Origin: Cypionkella psychrotolerans
GTDB lineage: Bacteria; Pseudomonadota; Alphaproteobacteria; Rhodobacterales; Rhodobacteraceae
DNA length: 64,000 nt
NCBI RefSeq assembly: GCF_001294535.1
Contig: NZ_LGIC01000088.1
Location: forward strand, 1 to 64,000
Direction: 5' to 3'
This document shows positions 33,715 through 42,422 of this stretch, one piece after another. The translations under genes were made by a program, and so were the position numbers. Under the pieces are notes generated by a model that was given only the letters and a program-made list of their open reading frames with translations, was not told the origin of the DNA and did no database searches. The first letter of the stretch is position 1. Each line of letters opens with the position of its first letter.

Positions 33715-33747
33715 AGCAATTCCCTGAGGTTATGGATGAAGCCGGGG

Positions 33748-35313
33748 TTATTTCCCGGTCAGTTTTTGGGCGAGAAGATAGCCAGATCCGGCCCCCAGAC
33801 CCGCACCGGGCCAAACGGCGGCTCCGGTCAGGTGCAGGTTTCGGATCGGAGTGGAGCCGTCCGCAAACCCACGCACCGGGCGGAACAGAAAGTTCTGCGC
33901 AAGGTGGTGGCTGCCGCAAATCTGATCGCCGCCGACCAGATTGGGGTTGTCGGATTCAAGTTCGGTCGGCGGCACGACGCGCAGACCGAGGATTTTGGCC
34001 CGGGTGCCTGGGGCGTAGGTCTCCAGAATATCCAGCGCGCGTTGGGCGAAGGGTTCGGCGGCCTGCGGCCAATCCGTAGCGCTGATTTCGCCTTTGGCGT
34101 CACCTTTGATTGCGCCCGGTGCCATGCGGATTTGCAACCAAAGCGTGTGCTTGCCCTCAGGCGCGCGGCTTGGGTCAACGCTGGTGGGTTGGCCGACAAC
34201 GATAATCGGCTCGTCCGGCAACAGGCCCGCTTTGGCCTGCTGATAGGTGCGCGCCATTTGATCAAGGCTGGGGGAAAGATGCACATAAGCGAATGATTTC
34301 AGATCATTGCCAGATTTCCAATCGGGTAAATCGGACAAAGCCAGATGGATCATCATCGTGCCGGGGGCGTGGGTGAAGGCGGTCAGGTTGGCGTCAAAAT
34401 CGCTGGTGGTCCCGGTCAGACGTGGCAGGGCACGCGGCGCAACATTGGCGATCACGGCGCGGCGGGCGGTGATTTCGCGGCCATCCGCCAGCACGATTCC
34501 GGTGGCTTTGCCGTTGGTGTGCAGGATGCGGTTGACGGTTTGGTTGGTTTCAATATGCCCGCCGCGCGCGGTGATCGCGGCAACCAGCGCGCGGATGATC
34601 GTATCCGAGCCACCCTTGCCCAAAACCATGCCAAAAGCTTGGCCCGCCATGCCCTCCAAATAGGGAAACAGCGCGCCGCCCGCGACATCGGGGGCGAAAT
34701 CGAGATGCATGCCCCATGCGCCGAGCATCGCCTGGACTTTGGGCGACTCAAAGGTCTGCGTCAGCCATTGGCGGGGCGATTGCAGCAGGAACCTGGTCAC
34801 GTCCAGTGTGCCACCAAGGCCTTTGGTGCGGAGTGTTTTGAACACGAAATATGCAAGCGCATGTAATTTCATCCGTGCGCCAAGAAGGCCAAACAGATGT
34901 GGGGCTTCAGACGCGAAACCTTCCGTCAGCCGCGTCCAAGTGGCAGCATCCGCTTGCGACAGCTTTGCAATGCGGGCGCGGGTGGCGGCGGCATCGGTGG
35001 AGACGCCGCACCATGTGCCGTCGGGGAATACAGAGGAGAAGGGGCTGGCAACAGGCGCAAATTCCAACCCATGTTGTGCCAATTCCGCGCCATAGACCTT
35101 CATAAAGGGTGATCCGGCAAACAGAGACAGGTTCATCGCCGCCCAGTCATGCTGAAATCCCGGCAGCGTATAGGCGCCGGATTTCACCGCTCCGCCTGCA
35201 ACTGCAGCCTGTTCAAACACGGCCACTTTCCAGCCGGAAGCGGACAGATGCAGGGCAGAGGCAAGGCTATTATGGCCCGCGCCGATGAAGACCGCGTCGT
35301 AGCGTTCGGACAT
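33748..35313 (-). CDS. COG1233-type FAD-dependent oxidoreductase (phytoene desaturase-like), first copy
   Basis: A 521-residue flavoprotein. N-terminal FAD-binding Rossmann motif YDAVFIGAGHNSLASALHLSASGWKVAVFE (4-33; GxGxxS rather than the common GxGxxG) followed by AGGAVKSG. C-terminal flavin contact NLHLTGAAVWPGAGLGAGSGYLLAQ. Such proteins desaturate or oxidise carotenoids, amines and other substrates. Start at 35313 has GGAG upstream. First gene of the minus-strand operon, divergent from a second enzyme of the same family on +. Not a carotenoid gene by context. Confidence 0.88.
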   Translation of the reverse strand: MSERYDAVFIGAGHNSLASALHLSASGWKVAVFEQAAVAGGAVKSGAYTLPGFQHDWAAMNLSLFAGSPFMKVYGAELAQHGLEFAPVASPFSSVFPDGTWCGVSTDAAATRARIAKLSQADAATWTRLTEGFASEAPHLFGLLGARMKLHALAYFVFKTLRTKGLGGTLDVTRFLLQSPRQWLTQTFESPKVQAMLGAWGMHLDFAPDVAGGALFPYLEGMAGQAFGMVLGKGGSDTIIRALVAAITARGGHIETNQTVNRILHTNGKATGIVLADGREITARRAVIANVAPRALPRLTGTTSDFDANLTAFTHAPGTMMIHLALSDLPDWKSGNDLKSFAYVHLSPSLDQMARTYQQAKAGLLPDEPIIVVGQPTSVDPSRAPEGKHTLWLQIRMAPGAIKGDAKGEISATDWPQAAEPFAQRALDILETYAPGTRAKILGLRVVPPTELESDNPNLVGGDQICGSHHLAQNFLFRPVRGFADGSTPIRNLHLTGAAVWPGAGLGAGSGYLLAQKLTGK

Positions 35314-35338
35314 ATTTCGCTCCGGTTGACTTAAGGAT

Positions 35339-35354
35339 ATTTGCAAATGCATTT
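35339..35354. promoter_or_regulatory. Candidate MarR operator in the divergent promoter
   Basis: Two overlapping palindromes, ATTTGCAAAT (35339-35348) and AAATGCATTT (35345-35354), in the 99-base gap between the divergent operons. MarR proteins often bind AT-rich palindromes of this size; the local marR gene at 37773 is the obvious partner. Confidence 0.45.
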
Positions 35355-35412
35355 AATTCTGTCTAGTCTTATTCCGTAAGGCGGGACAGCCGCCGCAATC
35401 AGGGAGATAGCG

Positions 35413-36201
35413 ATGAGTTCAGCTGATGTGTTGGCCGGTCTGGCCGGAATGCTCGCCTCGGGCGGGGTGGAAGTGGTCGATTGCACTGGGGTGCTGGGGC
35501 CGAACACGCCGCTGTTGAAGCTGCCGCCCGATTTCGCCAAGGACACGCCCGCGATCGAGATTCACCGGATTTCGGAATACGACGCCGATGGCCCGTTCTG
35601 GGCGTGGAACTGGTTGAAGGTTGGTGAACATTCCGGCACGCATTTTGATGCGCCGCACCATTGGATCACTGGCAAGGATTATGCTGACGGTTATACCGAC
35701 ACGTTGCCAGTGCAGCGCTTGGTTGCTCCCGTTAACGTTTTGGATTTTGCGGCGGAATGTGGGGCGAACCCGGATTTCCTGCTGACGATTGAACATGTGA
35801 AGGCGTGGGAAGCCAAGCATGGCGCGATTGGCGCGGGCGAATGGGTGGTTTTGCGCTCGGATTGGGACAAGCGCAGCCATGACGAAGCGCTGTTCCTGAA
35901 CGCCAATGAAACCGGACCACACACGCCGGGGCCAACCGCTGAAGTGATTGAGTATCTGATTTCAAAGGGAATTGTCGGCTGGGGCAGCCAGTGCATCGGC
36001 ACCGATGCGGGGCAGGCAGGCGGGATGACTCCACCGTTCCCGGCGCATAATCTGCTGCACAAGAACAACTGCTATGGTCTGGCGTCCTTGGCCAATCTGG
36101 ACCGGCTGCCTGCCAAGGGGGCGATCCTGATTGCGGCACCGCTGAAGATTGAGAACGGCACTGGCTCGCCCATTCGGGCCTTGGCGCTGGTGGCGCGTTA
36201 A
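35413..36201 (+). CDS. Cyclase/kynurenine formamidase-family hydrolase
   Basis: A 262-residue metal-dependent hydrolase of the Cyclase family (PF04199 type). The signature HxGTHxDxPxH is present as EHSGTHFDAPHHW at about residues 75-87, with a further metal-side His/Glu near the C-terminal half (GWGSQCIGTDAG, FPAHNLLHKNNCYGLASLANLDRLPAKGA). Relatives hydrolyse N-formylkynurenine, isatin or act in polyketide chemistry. The gene opens the + strand operon with GGGAGA upstream. Substrate inferred to be the same unknown compound handled by the neighbours. Confidence 0.9.
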   Translation: MSSADVLAGLAGMLASGGVEVVDCTGVLGPNTPLLKLPPDFAKDTPAIEIHRISEYDADGPFWAWNWLKVGEHSGTHFDAPHHWITGKDYADGYTDTLPVQRLVAPVNVLDFAAECGANPDFLLTIEHVKAWEAKHGAIGAGEWVVLRSDWDKRSHDEALFLNANETGPHTPGPTAEVIEYLISKGIVGWGSQCIGTDAGQAGGMTPPFPAHNLLHKNNCYGLASLANLDRLPAKGAILIAAPLKIENGTGSPIRALALVAR

Positions 36202-36204
36202 GCA

Positions 36205-37776
36205 ATGGCCGCCGATCTGGGGAAATTCGATCACGTCATCATCGGCTCGGGCATCAACGGGCTGGTGGCGGCCAGCATGCTGGCGCTGAAGGGCGCGCGC
36301 GTGCTGGTGTTGGAGCGGGAAGACCGGATCGGCGGCTGTCTTTTGACCGAGGAAGTGACCCTGCTGGGGTTCCGCCACGACGTGATGGCGGCGACCTTTG
36401 TGTTGTTCATGACCTCGTCTGCGGGGGCTGCTTTGGGACCGCATCTGGCGCGGCATGGCTTTGAATATTGCCATTCGCCGCATCCAACGGCGGTGCTGCG
36501 ACCGGATGGGACAGCGCTGGTTTTGACGATGGATGCGGCGAAGAATGTGCGTTCTTTCAATGCCTTGTCGGCGGGAGATGGCGATCAGCATGCGCGGGAT
36601 GTTGGTGGCATTGCAGCCGATGCGCCGTTCCTGTTCGCGCTGTTGGGTGGGAATCTATGGTCTTGGGCCACAGCGAAACTGCTGTTTGGGCAGGTGAGAA
36701 AGCGCGGATTGCGCGGCCTTGCGGCCTGGATGGGGAGTGCTTTGACCCCGGCGCGGGGTTGGTTGCAGAGCAATTATCAAAGCCCGCTGGTGCAGGCGTT
36801 GTGGGCGCCTTGGGTGTTGCATTGTGGGTTAACGCCAGAGTCCACCTATTCGGCGCAGATGGGCAAAGTGATTGCTTTCGCGCTGGAAGCGGCGGGCGCG
36901 CCGATCTCGAAAGGCGGGGCGGGGCAGGCCGCTTTGGCGTTTCGGCGGTTGATTGAGGCGCATGGTGGGGTGATCCGTACGGGCACTGACGTTGAGAAAA
37001 TCACCACGCACGATGGTCGGGTGACGGGGGTGCGGCTGGCAGGCGGCGAGGCGATTGCTTGCGCGTCTGTGCTGGCTTCGGTCGCGCCGGATCAGCTTTA
37101 CGGGCGGTTTCTGGATGTGAACCTGCCGGAAGAACAGGCGGCGGTGCGGCAGTTCCGGCATGGGCGTGGCAACTTCCAGTTGCATTATGCACTGGATCGG
37201 CATCCTGAATGGTTAACGGCTGGCTTGGATGATGTGGCGCTGATCCATCTGGCGGATGGTGTGGATTCGGTGTCGAAATCCGCCAATGAGGCCGAGCGCG
37301 GGATGCTGCCCGCCACCCCCACGATCTGCGTAGGGCAACCGCATCGGTTGGATCCAAGCCGCTGTCCTGAAGGCAAGGCAATCTTGTGGTTGCAGATCCC
37401 CGATGCGCCACGCGTGATCAAGGGTGACGCAAGCGGTGAGATTGCAACGCAGGATTGGGAGGGCGCGCGGGAAGCGTTTGCGGACAGGATTGAAGTGATT
37501 TTATCACGCCATATCAAAGATTTCGACAAGATCAAACTGGCGCGGAAAGCCTATTCCCCCGCTGATTTGGAGAGGATGAATTGCAACCTTGTCGGCGGCG
37601 ACCCCTATGGCGGGGCGTGCAGCATTGATCAGTTTTTCATCTGGCGGCCGTTTGCCCATTCGACGAATGGCACAGGCCCGGTGCGCGGGTTGATCCATAT
37701 TGGTGCCTCGACCCATCCGGGGCCGGGCTTGGGTGGTGGCTCGGGATTTAACGCGGCAAAGAGGTTGGGCGCATGA
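36205..37776 (+). CDS. COG1233-type FAD-dependent oxidoreductase, second copy
   Basis: A 523-residue relative of the enzyme at 33748. FAD motif HVIIGSGINGLVAASMLALKGARVLVLERED (about 11-41) with GGCLLTEE, and the C-terminal flavin loop LIHIGASTHPGPGLGGGSGFNAAKRLG. The two copies share scattered blocks, such as GQPxxxDPSRxPEGKxxLWLQI and NLVGGDxxxGxxxxxQxFxxRP, so they probably descend from one gene. They may form a heteromeric enzyme or act in series. Overlaps marR by four bases. Confidence 0.88.
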   Translation: MAADLGKFDHVIIGSGINGLVAASMLALKGARVLVLEREDRIGGCLLTEEVTLLGFRHDVMAATFVLFMTSSAGAALGPHLARHGFEYCHSPHPTAVLRPDGTALVLTMDAAKNVRSFNALSAGDGDQHARDVGGIAADAPFLFALLGGNLWSWATAKLLFGQVRKRGLRGLAAWMGSALTPARGWLQSNYQSPLVQALWAPWVLHCGLTPESTYSAQMGKVIAFALEAAGAPISKGGAGQAALAFRRLIEAHGGVIRTGTDVEKITTHDGRVTGVRLAGGEAIACASVLASVAPDQLYGRFLDVNLPEEQAAVRQFRHGRGNFQLHYALDRHPEWLTAGLDDVALIHLADGVDSVSKSANEAERGMLPATPTICVGQPHRLDPSRCPEGKAILWLQIPDAPRVIKGDASGEIATQDWEGAREAFADRIEVILSRHIKDFDKIKLARKAYSPADLERMNCNLVGGDPYGGACSIDQFFIWRPFAHSTNGTGPVRGLIHIGASTHPGPGLGGGSGFNAAKRLGA

Positions 37777-38243
37777 ACGATGAAACCCCCGCAGTGCCGC
37801 GTTTGGGTGAGATTGGCTTAACTAATTTCGCCCCCTATCTGATGAACCGCATCATGGGGCGCTACAACGCCAGCTTGCGCGATGAGATGGCCGATCTGGG
37901 GCTTTCCACGCCGAAGATGCGCGCGCTGGCGGTGCTTTCGGTGGTTGAAGGCCCGCTGATCCGGGAGCTCGCGATCTATACGGTGGTGGATCCCTCCACC
38001 CTCAGCCGCAGTTTGGACCAGTTGCAGGCGGATGGGCTGATCCGGCGGGAGATCGACAGTGCGGACAGCCGCGCGGTGCGGGTGTTCGTCACCGAGACAG
38101 GGCGCAGCACGTTTGAGTCGCTCTGGCCGCATATGGCGAAGGCGCAGGCGCGGATGTTCAGGGGAATCCCCGAGGCTGAACGGCAGGCCTTCACCGCTAC
38201 CCTTCAGAAAATGCTGACAAATATCAGAAAGCACGAGATTTAG
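37773..38243 (+). CDS. MarR-family transcriptional regulator
   Basis: A 156-residue winged-HTH regulator. The MarR core is KMRALAVLSVVEGPLIRELAIYTVVDPSTLSRSLDQLQADGLIRREIDSADSRAVRVFVTETG (about 45-108), with a dimerisation helix at each end. Encoded inside the operon it most likely controls, between the FAD oxidoreductase and iorA, with no spare bases. A ligand derived from the pathway would be the expected inducer. Confidence 0.92.
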   Translation: MNDETPAVPRLGEIGLTNFAPYLMNRIMGRYNASLRDEMADLGLSTPKMRALAVLSVVEGPLIRELAIYTVVDPSTLSRSLDQLQADGLIRREIDSADSRAVRVFVTETGRSTFESLWPHMAKAQARMFRGIPEAERQAFTATLQKMLTNIRKHEI

Positions 38244-40388
38244 ATGGCAGAGCGTTCGTTCAAAGCCGAAGTCGAAGACCTGCGTTTGGGCGCGGGCGAA
38301 ACCTTCACCGGCGAGGGGATTTTGGCGCTGACCAAGGCGCTTTTGGAAAACGGCGTCGCCTATGTCGGCGGCTATCAGGGCGCGCCGATCTCGCATCTGA
38401 TGGATGTTTTGGCCGATGCGCAGGATTTGTTGGGTGAACTCGGCGTGCGGTTTGAAGCCAATGCCAATGAAGCGGCGGCGGCGGCGATGCTGGCGGCGTC
38501 GGTGCATTATCCGATGCGCGGCGCGGTGACGTTCAAGGGTTCGGTCGGGGTGAATGTGGCCTCGGATGCTTTGGCGAATTTGGCGTCATCGGGGGTGACC
38601 GGCGGCGCTTTGGTGATTGTCGGCGAGGATTACGGCGAGGGTTCCAGCATTATGCAGGAGCGCACCCATGCTTTTGCGATGAAATCACAGTTTTGGCTGC
38701 TGGATCCGCGCCCGAACCTGCCCAGCATAGTGCAGGCGGTTTCCGACGGGTTTGAGCTGTCGGAAGTCAGCAATACGCCTGTCATGTTGATGGTCCGTAT
38801 CCGGTCGTGCCACGTCACCGGATCGTTTCAAACCCGCGACAACCAGCGCCCGAAGCTGACGGTAAAAGACGCCTTGTCGAACCCACGCAGCGATTTCGCG
38901 CGGGTGGTTTTGCCGCCGATGTCTTTCGCGCATGAGCAGGATAAGGTGAAAAGCCGCTGGCCTGCGGCGGAGAAATTCATCCGTGAGCGGGGGCTGAATG
39001 AGGTGTTTGGTCCGAAATCCGACTTTGGCATCGTGGTGCAGGGCGGGATGTATAACGGGCTGATTCGGGCGTTGCAGCGGCTTGGCTTGGCGGATATTTA
39101 CGGCGACAGCCAAGTGCCGATCTATGTGCTGAACGTGACTTACCCATTGATTTCCGGGGAGTTTCTGGAATTCTGTGCTGGCAAGGATAATGTGTTGGTG
39201 ATCGAGGAGGGCCAGCCGGAGTTTATCGAAACCCAGCTGGGAAGCTTCCTCTATCGGGCGGAATCGGCGGTGAAATTGCACGGTAAAGGGCTGTTTCCTC
39301 TGGCCGGGGAATACACGGGCGCTGTGATGCTGGAGGCGGTGACGGGCTTTCTGAAAACTGCCGCCCCCGCGATGCTGGCAGCAGTCGTGCGCGCCCCAAA
39401 TATCGACCGTCCCGCGATTCCTGACCTGTCAAAAACCGTGCCGATCCGTCCGCCGGGGTTCTGCACCGGTTGCCCGGAACGCCCGATCTTCTCGGCGATG
39501 AAGCTGGTGGAAAAGGAACTCGGCAAGCACCAGATTGCTGCCGATATTGGCTGCCATTTGTTCGCGAGCCTGCCACCGTTTGAGATTGGCGGGGCGACGA
39601 TGGGCTATGGTCTTGGCCCTGCGGCGAATGCGGCCTTTGATGGCGGTGGCGAGCGGCGTCCGATTGCGATCATCGGCGACGGCGGGTTTTGGCACAACGG
39701 ATTGAGCTCGTCGTTTACCAATATGGCGTTCAATAAATCCGATGGCGTGGCGATTGTGGTCGACAATTTCTACTCGGCGGCGACGGGCGGGCAGGATGTT
39801 ATGTCCAGCCGCGCGGACAATGCGACCAAGGCGACGAAGAACCCGATTTCCAAGGCTTTGGCCGGCATCGGGATTGAGTGGGTCCGCCAGATTGACCACA
39901 CTTATGACGTCAAAAAGATGCGCGATACGATCCGCGAGGCGCTGACCACAGATGCGCCGGGGCCGAAGGTGATCGTGGCCTCAAGCGAGTGTATGCTGAA
40001 CAAACAGCGCCGCGAAAAGCCGCTGCGGGCGGCGGCGATCAAATCAGGCCGACGGGTGGAAAGCCCACGTTTTGGCATTGATGAGGCGGTGTGTACTGGC
40101 GATCACGCCTGTATCCGGCTGTCGGGCTGCCCGTCTTTGTCGTTGAAAAAGCTTGATGATCCGCTGCGTGATGATCCGGTGGCCTCGATTGACCAATCCT
40201 GCGTCGGCTGTGGCAACTGCGGTGAAGTGGCCGATGCGGCGGTACTGTGCCCCAGCTTTTATCGCGCCGATGTGGTGCATAATCCAAGCGCGTTTGAGCG
40301 GCGTTTGGCCGGATTTCGCGGCAGGATGATCGGCTGGCTGCAACGGCGACGCGATGCGAAACGCTTGGTATTCGGGGGGGCGGCATGA
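38244..40388 (+). CDS. iorA: Indolepyruvate:ferredoxin oxidoreductase alpha-like subunit (IorA)
   Basis: A 714-residue thiamine-diphosphate enzyme that oxidatively decarboxylates aryl-2-oxo acids to arylacetyl-CoA with ferredoxin. The N-terminal pyrimidine-binding domain begins EGILALTKALLENGVAYVGGYQGAP; the TPP motif is GDGGFWHNGLSSS ... VVDNFYS at about 478-507. A ferredoxin-like C-terminus holds two Cys clusters, CTGDHACIRLSGCPSLS and CVGCGNCGEVADAAVLCP (about 615-668). Length is normal or slightly long for IorA. Overlaps iorB by four bases. Specificity for indole or other aryl pyruvates is by family only. Confidence 0.92.
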   Translation: MAERSFKAEVEDLRLGAGETFTGEGILALTKALLENGVAYVGGYQGAPISHLMDVLADAQDLLGELGVRFEANANEAAAAAMLAASVHYPMRGAVTFKGSVGVNVASDALANLASSGVTGGALVIVGEDYGEGSSIMQERTHAFAMKSQFWLLDPRPNLPSIVQAVSDGFELSEVSNTPVMLMVRIRSCHVTGSFQTRDNQRPKLTVKDALSNPRSDFARVVLPPMSFAHEQDKVKSRWPAAEKFIRERGLNEVFGPKSDFGIVVQGGMYNGLIRALQRLGLADIYGDSQVPIYVLNVTYPLISGEFLEFCAGKDNVLVIEEGQPEFIETQLGSFLYRAESAVKLHGKGLFPLAGEYTGAVMLEAVTGFLKTAAPAMLAAVVRAPNIDRPAIPDLSKTVPIRPPGFCTGCPERPIFSAMKLVEKELGKHQIAADIGCHLFASLPPFEIGGATMGYGLGPAANAAFDGGGERRPIAIIGDGGFWHNGLSSSFTNMAFNKSDGVAIVVDNFYSAATGGQDVMSSRADNATKATKNPISKALAGIGIEWVRQIDHTYDVKKMRDTIREALTTDAPGPKVIVASSECMLNKQRREKPLRAAAIKSGRRVESPRFGIDEAVCTGDHACIRLSGCPSLSLKKLDDPLRDDPVASIDQSCVGCGNCGEVADAAVLCPSFYRADVVHNPSAFERRLAGFRGRMIGWLQRRRDAKRLVFGGAA

Positions 40389-41911
40389 GTTTGCATCAGG
40401 CGATTCCAGCGGGCGGCAAGGGTATGGACGGCGTTATCAAACTTGCCCTTTTGGCGGTGGGCGGGCAGGGCGGCGGCGTACTGACGGGCTGGATCGAGGC
40501 GGTGGCGCGGGCAAATGGCTATGTCTGTCAGGCGACTTCGGTGGCTGGGGTGGCGCAGCGGACGGGCGCTACGGTTTACTATGTTGAGATGGCCCCCACT
40601 GGCCCGCGTGCGCCAGTGTTCTCGCTGATGCCAGCGGCGGGCGATGTCGATATCATGGTGACGGCCGAGATGATGGAGGCTGGCCGCTCGATCATGCGCG
40701 GCTTTGTGACCCCGGATCGCACGACTCTGATCACCTCGACGCATCGGGCCTTGGCGGTCTCGGAAAAGATGGTGCCGGGGGATGGCATTGCGTCGTCTGA
40801 AGAGGTGATTGCGGCGGCGGAAGTGGCAGCGCGCAGGTTTATCGCTGCGGATTTCGATGCATTGGCGATCGCGCAGGGCTCGGTGATTTCGGCGAGCCTG
40901 TTTGGCGCGCTGGCAGGGGCCGAGGTGCTGCCGTTCGCGCGTGAAGCGTTTGAGGCGGCGATCAAATCGGGGGGTAAGGGGGCCGAGGCGTCTTTGCGGG
41001 CGTTTGCGGCCGGCTATGCGGCGGCGCAGGGGCCGATTGCGATGCCGGTTGTTGCGGTGGCGATTGCGGCGGCTCCGATTGGGTCGGCGCGGTTGCTGGC
41101 GGCCTGGCAGGCACTGGTGGATCGGGCGGGGCGGATGCCAGAAGCGGTTGCCGAGATGGCGGTTTTGGGCCTGCGCAAAGTCGTGGAGTTTCAGGATCTC
41201 CCCTATGGCGCGGTCTACTTGGATCGGGTGGAGGCGGTACTGGCGCGGGACAGAAGCCCGTTTGAACTCTCAAAGCAGGCGGCGAAGTATATCGCCAATG
41301 CAATGGCCTATGATGATGTGATCCGGGTGGCTGACCTCAAAACTCGCGCCGGGCGGGCGGAGCGGATTGCGCTTGAGATGGGGGCGAAGGCTGGCAATGT
41401 GGTGCAGCTGACCGAGTTTCTGCATCCTCGGGCCGAGGAGATTGTCGGGCTGTTTCCTTCGAGACTTGGGGCGAAACTGGAGGCCAGTCCGGTTTGGATG
41501 GCGCGGCTGGATCGTTGGTTCAACAAGGGGCGCCGGATGCGGACGGATAGTCTGCGGGCCTATCTGATGCTGTATGTTTTGGGCGGGATGAAACGGCGGC
41601 GGTTGGGGTCGCTGCGGCACGCGCAGGAAGTGGCGCATCTGGAGCACTGGTTGGCGGTGGCTTTGGGGTATTTGCCTGTGAATTATGATCTCGCGGTCGA
41701 GGTGATCCGGTGTCGGCGGCTGGTGAAGGGCTATTCGGACACCCATGCGCGTGGGCTTTCCAAGTTTGATCGGGTTCTGGATGGTATCGCTTTGGTGGCG
41801 GGCAGACCCGATGCGGCGGATTGGGCGCGGCGGTTGCGGGAGGCGGCTTTGATGGATGAAGAGGGCAAGGCTTTGGATGGGGCTTTGGAGACGGTTCGGA
41901 GCTTTGTTTAA
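40385..41911 (+). CDS. iorB: IorB-like beta subunit fused to a DUF6537 domain
   Basis: A 508-residue protein. The first ~200 residues are the gamma/beta subunit of 2-oxoacid:ferredoxin oxidoreductases (KLALLAVGGQGGGVLTGWIEAVARANG, TSVAGVAQRTGATVYYVEM). The remaining part (about 245-490) is a DUF6537-like helical domain with LPYGAVYLDRVEAVLARD and KFDRVLDGIALVAGRPDAADWARRLREAAL. This extended architecture is common in proteobacterial aerobic IOR enzymes. Last gene of the operon; a conserved hairpin module follows. Confidence 0.9.
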   Translation: MSLHQAIPAGGKGMDGVIKLALLAVGGQGGGVLTGWIEAVARANGYVCQATSVAGVAQRTGATVYYVEMAPTGPRAPVFSLMPAAGDVDIMVTAEMMEAGRSIMRGFVTPDRTTLITSTHRALAVSEKMVPGDGIASSEEVIAAAEVAARRFIAADFDALAIAQGSVISASLFGALAGAEVLPFAREAFEAAIKSGGKGAEASLRAFAAGYAAAQGPIAMPVVAVAIAAAPIGSARLLAAWQALVDRAGRMPEAVAEMAVLGLRKVVEFQDLPYGAVYLDRVEAVLARDRSPFELSKQAAKYIANAMAYDDVIRVADLKTRAGRAERIALEMGAKAGNVVQLTEFLHPRAEEIVGLFPSRLGAKLEASPVWMARLDRWFNKGRRMRTDSLRAYLMLYVLGGMKRRRLGSLRHAQEVAHLEHWLAVALGYLPVNYDLAVEVIRCRRLVKGYSDTHARGLSKFDRVLDGIALVAGRPDAADWARRLREAALMDEEGKALDGALETVRSFV

Positions 41912-41914
41912 GGC

Positions 41915-42042
41915 GGTCCCAACTCGGGACCCTATTTAATTTATTAATTACAATGTGTTGATGGTGCGCGGTAAAGGGATTTTTAACCTTTGGGCGGCTG
42001 AAAGCTAGGGAGCCTCCGGCGGGAGTATTTTGAAAAGAGCAA
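41915..42042 (+). repeat. Composite downstream module, copy 2 (after iorB)
   Basis: GGTCCC-AACTC-GGGACC (+0, reverse complement of the hisE copy), CAATGTGTTG (+36), GATTTTTAAC (+63), GGAGCCTCCGGCGGG (+94), then the AGTATTTT variant repeat. The two main spacings equal those after hisE. Confidence 0.75.
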
Positions 42043-42095
42043 CTGATGGGGCAGTCCCTTGGAATTGCTCTTTCCTAAATACTCCCGCCGGAGGC
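42012..42095. terminator. 31-bp near-perfect inverted repeat
   Basis: Arms 42012-42042 and 42065-42095 begin and end with GCCTCCGGCGGGAGTATTT and its complement, with two mismatches in the middle and a 22-base loop. Same family as the structure at 21416. It probably terminates the iorAB transcript. Confidence 0.75.
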
Positions 42096-42337
42096 TTCTG
42101 ATTTTAAGGCGGCCAAGCACGCTCTCAGAATGAAATCATTTTTCAGAATGAAGGAATCTCGTGGCTTTCGGTGATTCTCTTGCTTGACTCCGGCATGGCA
42201 TATGCGGAGCTCGCTGCGCTGCGGCTGGAAAATGCTGCGGATGCGCCCGCTGTCGCCGCGTTTAAGCTTCTGTGATTTCGCAACAGGTTAGCTTCACGGA
42301 TCGCCCAAAATATCGGCAAAAACATCCCTCAAACTTC

Positions 42338-42358
42338 GTATTTTACATATAGTAATAC
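42338..42358. promoter_or_regulatory. Possible ytfQ operator/promoter element
   Basis: GTATT-N11-AATAC in an AT-rich stretch about 65 bases before ytfQ. A candidate site for the FadR/GntR regulator encoded at 46998, but seen only once in the window. Confidence 0.3.
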
Positions 42359-42422
42359 TTTTGCTAGCCTTGTCTCAGGCCGGTGAGGGAAGACACCTGC
42401 CACAAAATCCTAGGGAGGGATC

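Larger units (their letters stand above)
41912..42422. other. Intergenic region after iorB: repeat modules and ytfQ promoter
   Basis: About 510 bases without a supported gene. It contains the GGTCCC hairpin (41915), the downstream module (to 42042), a large inverted repeat (42012-42095), a small direct repeat CAGAATGAA around 42126-42150, and the ytfQ promoter area. A short minus-strand frame at 42143-42325 is Ser/Ala-rich and not convincing. Confidence 0.6.

Noticed and set aside
33748-37776. Carotenoid biosynthesis function for the two phytoene-desaturase-like proteins
   Set aside because: No crtB, crtE or other carotenoid genes nearby; the neighbours are an importer, a hydrolase and IorAB, pointing to catabolism.
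42143-42325. Possible small gene on the minus strand upstream of ytfQ
   Set aside because: Ser/Ala-rich 60-codon frame without ribosome-binding site; the region looks like promoter and repeat DNA.
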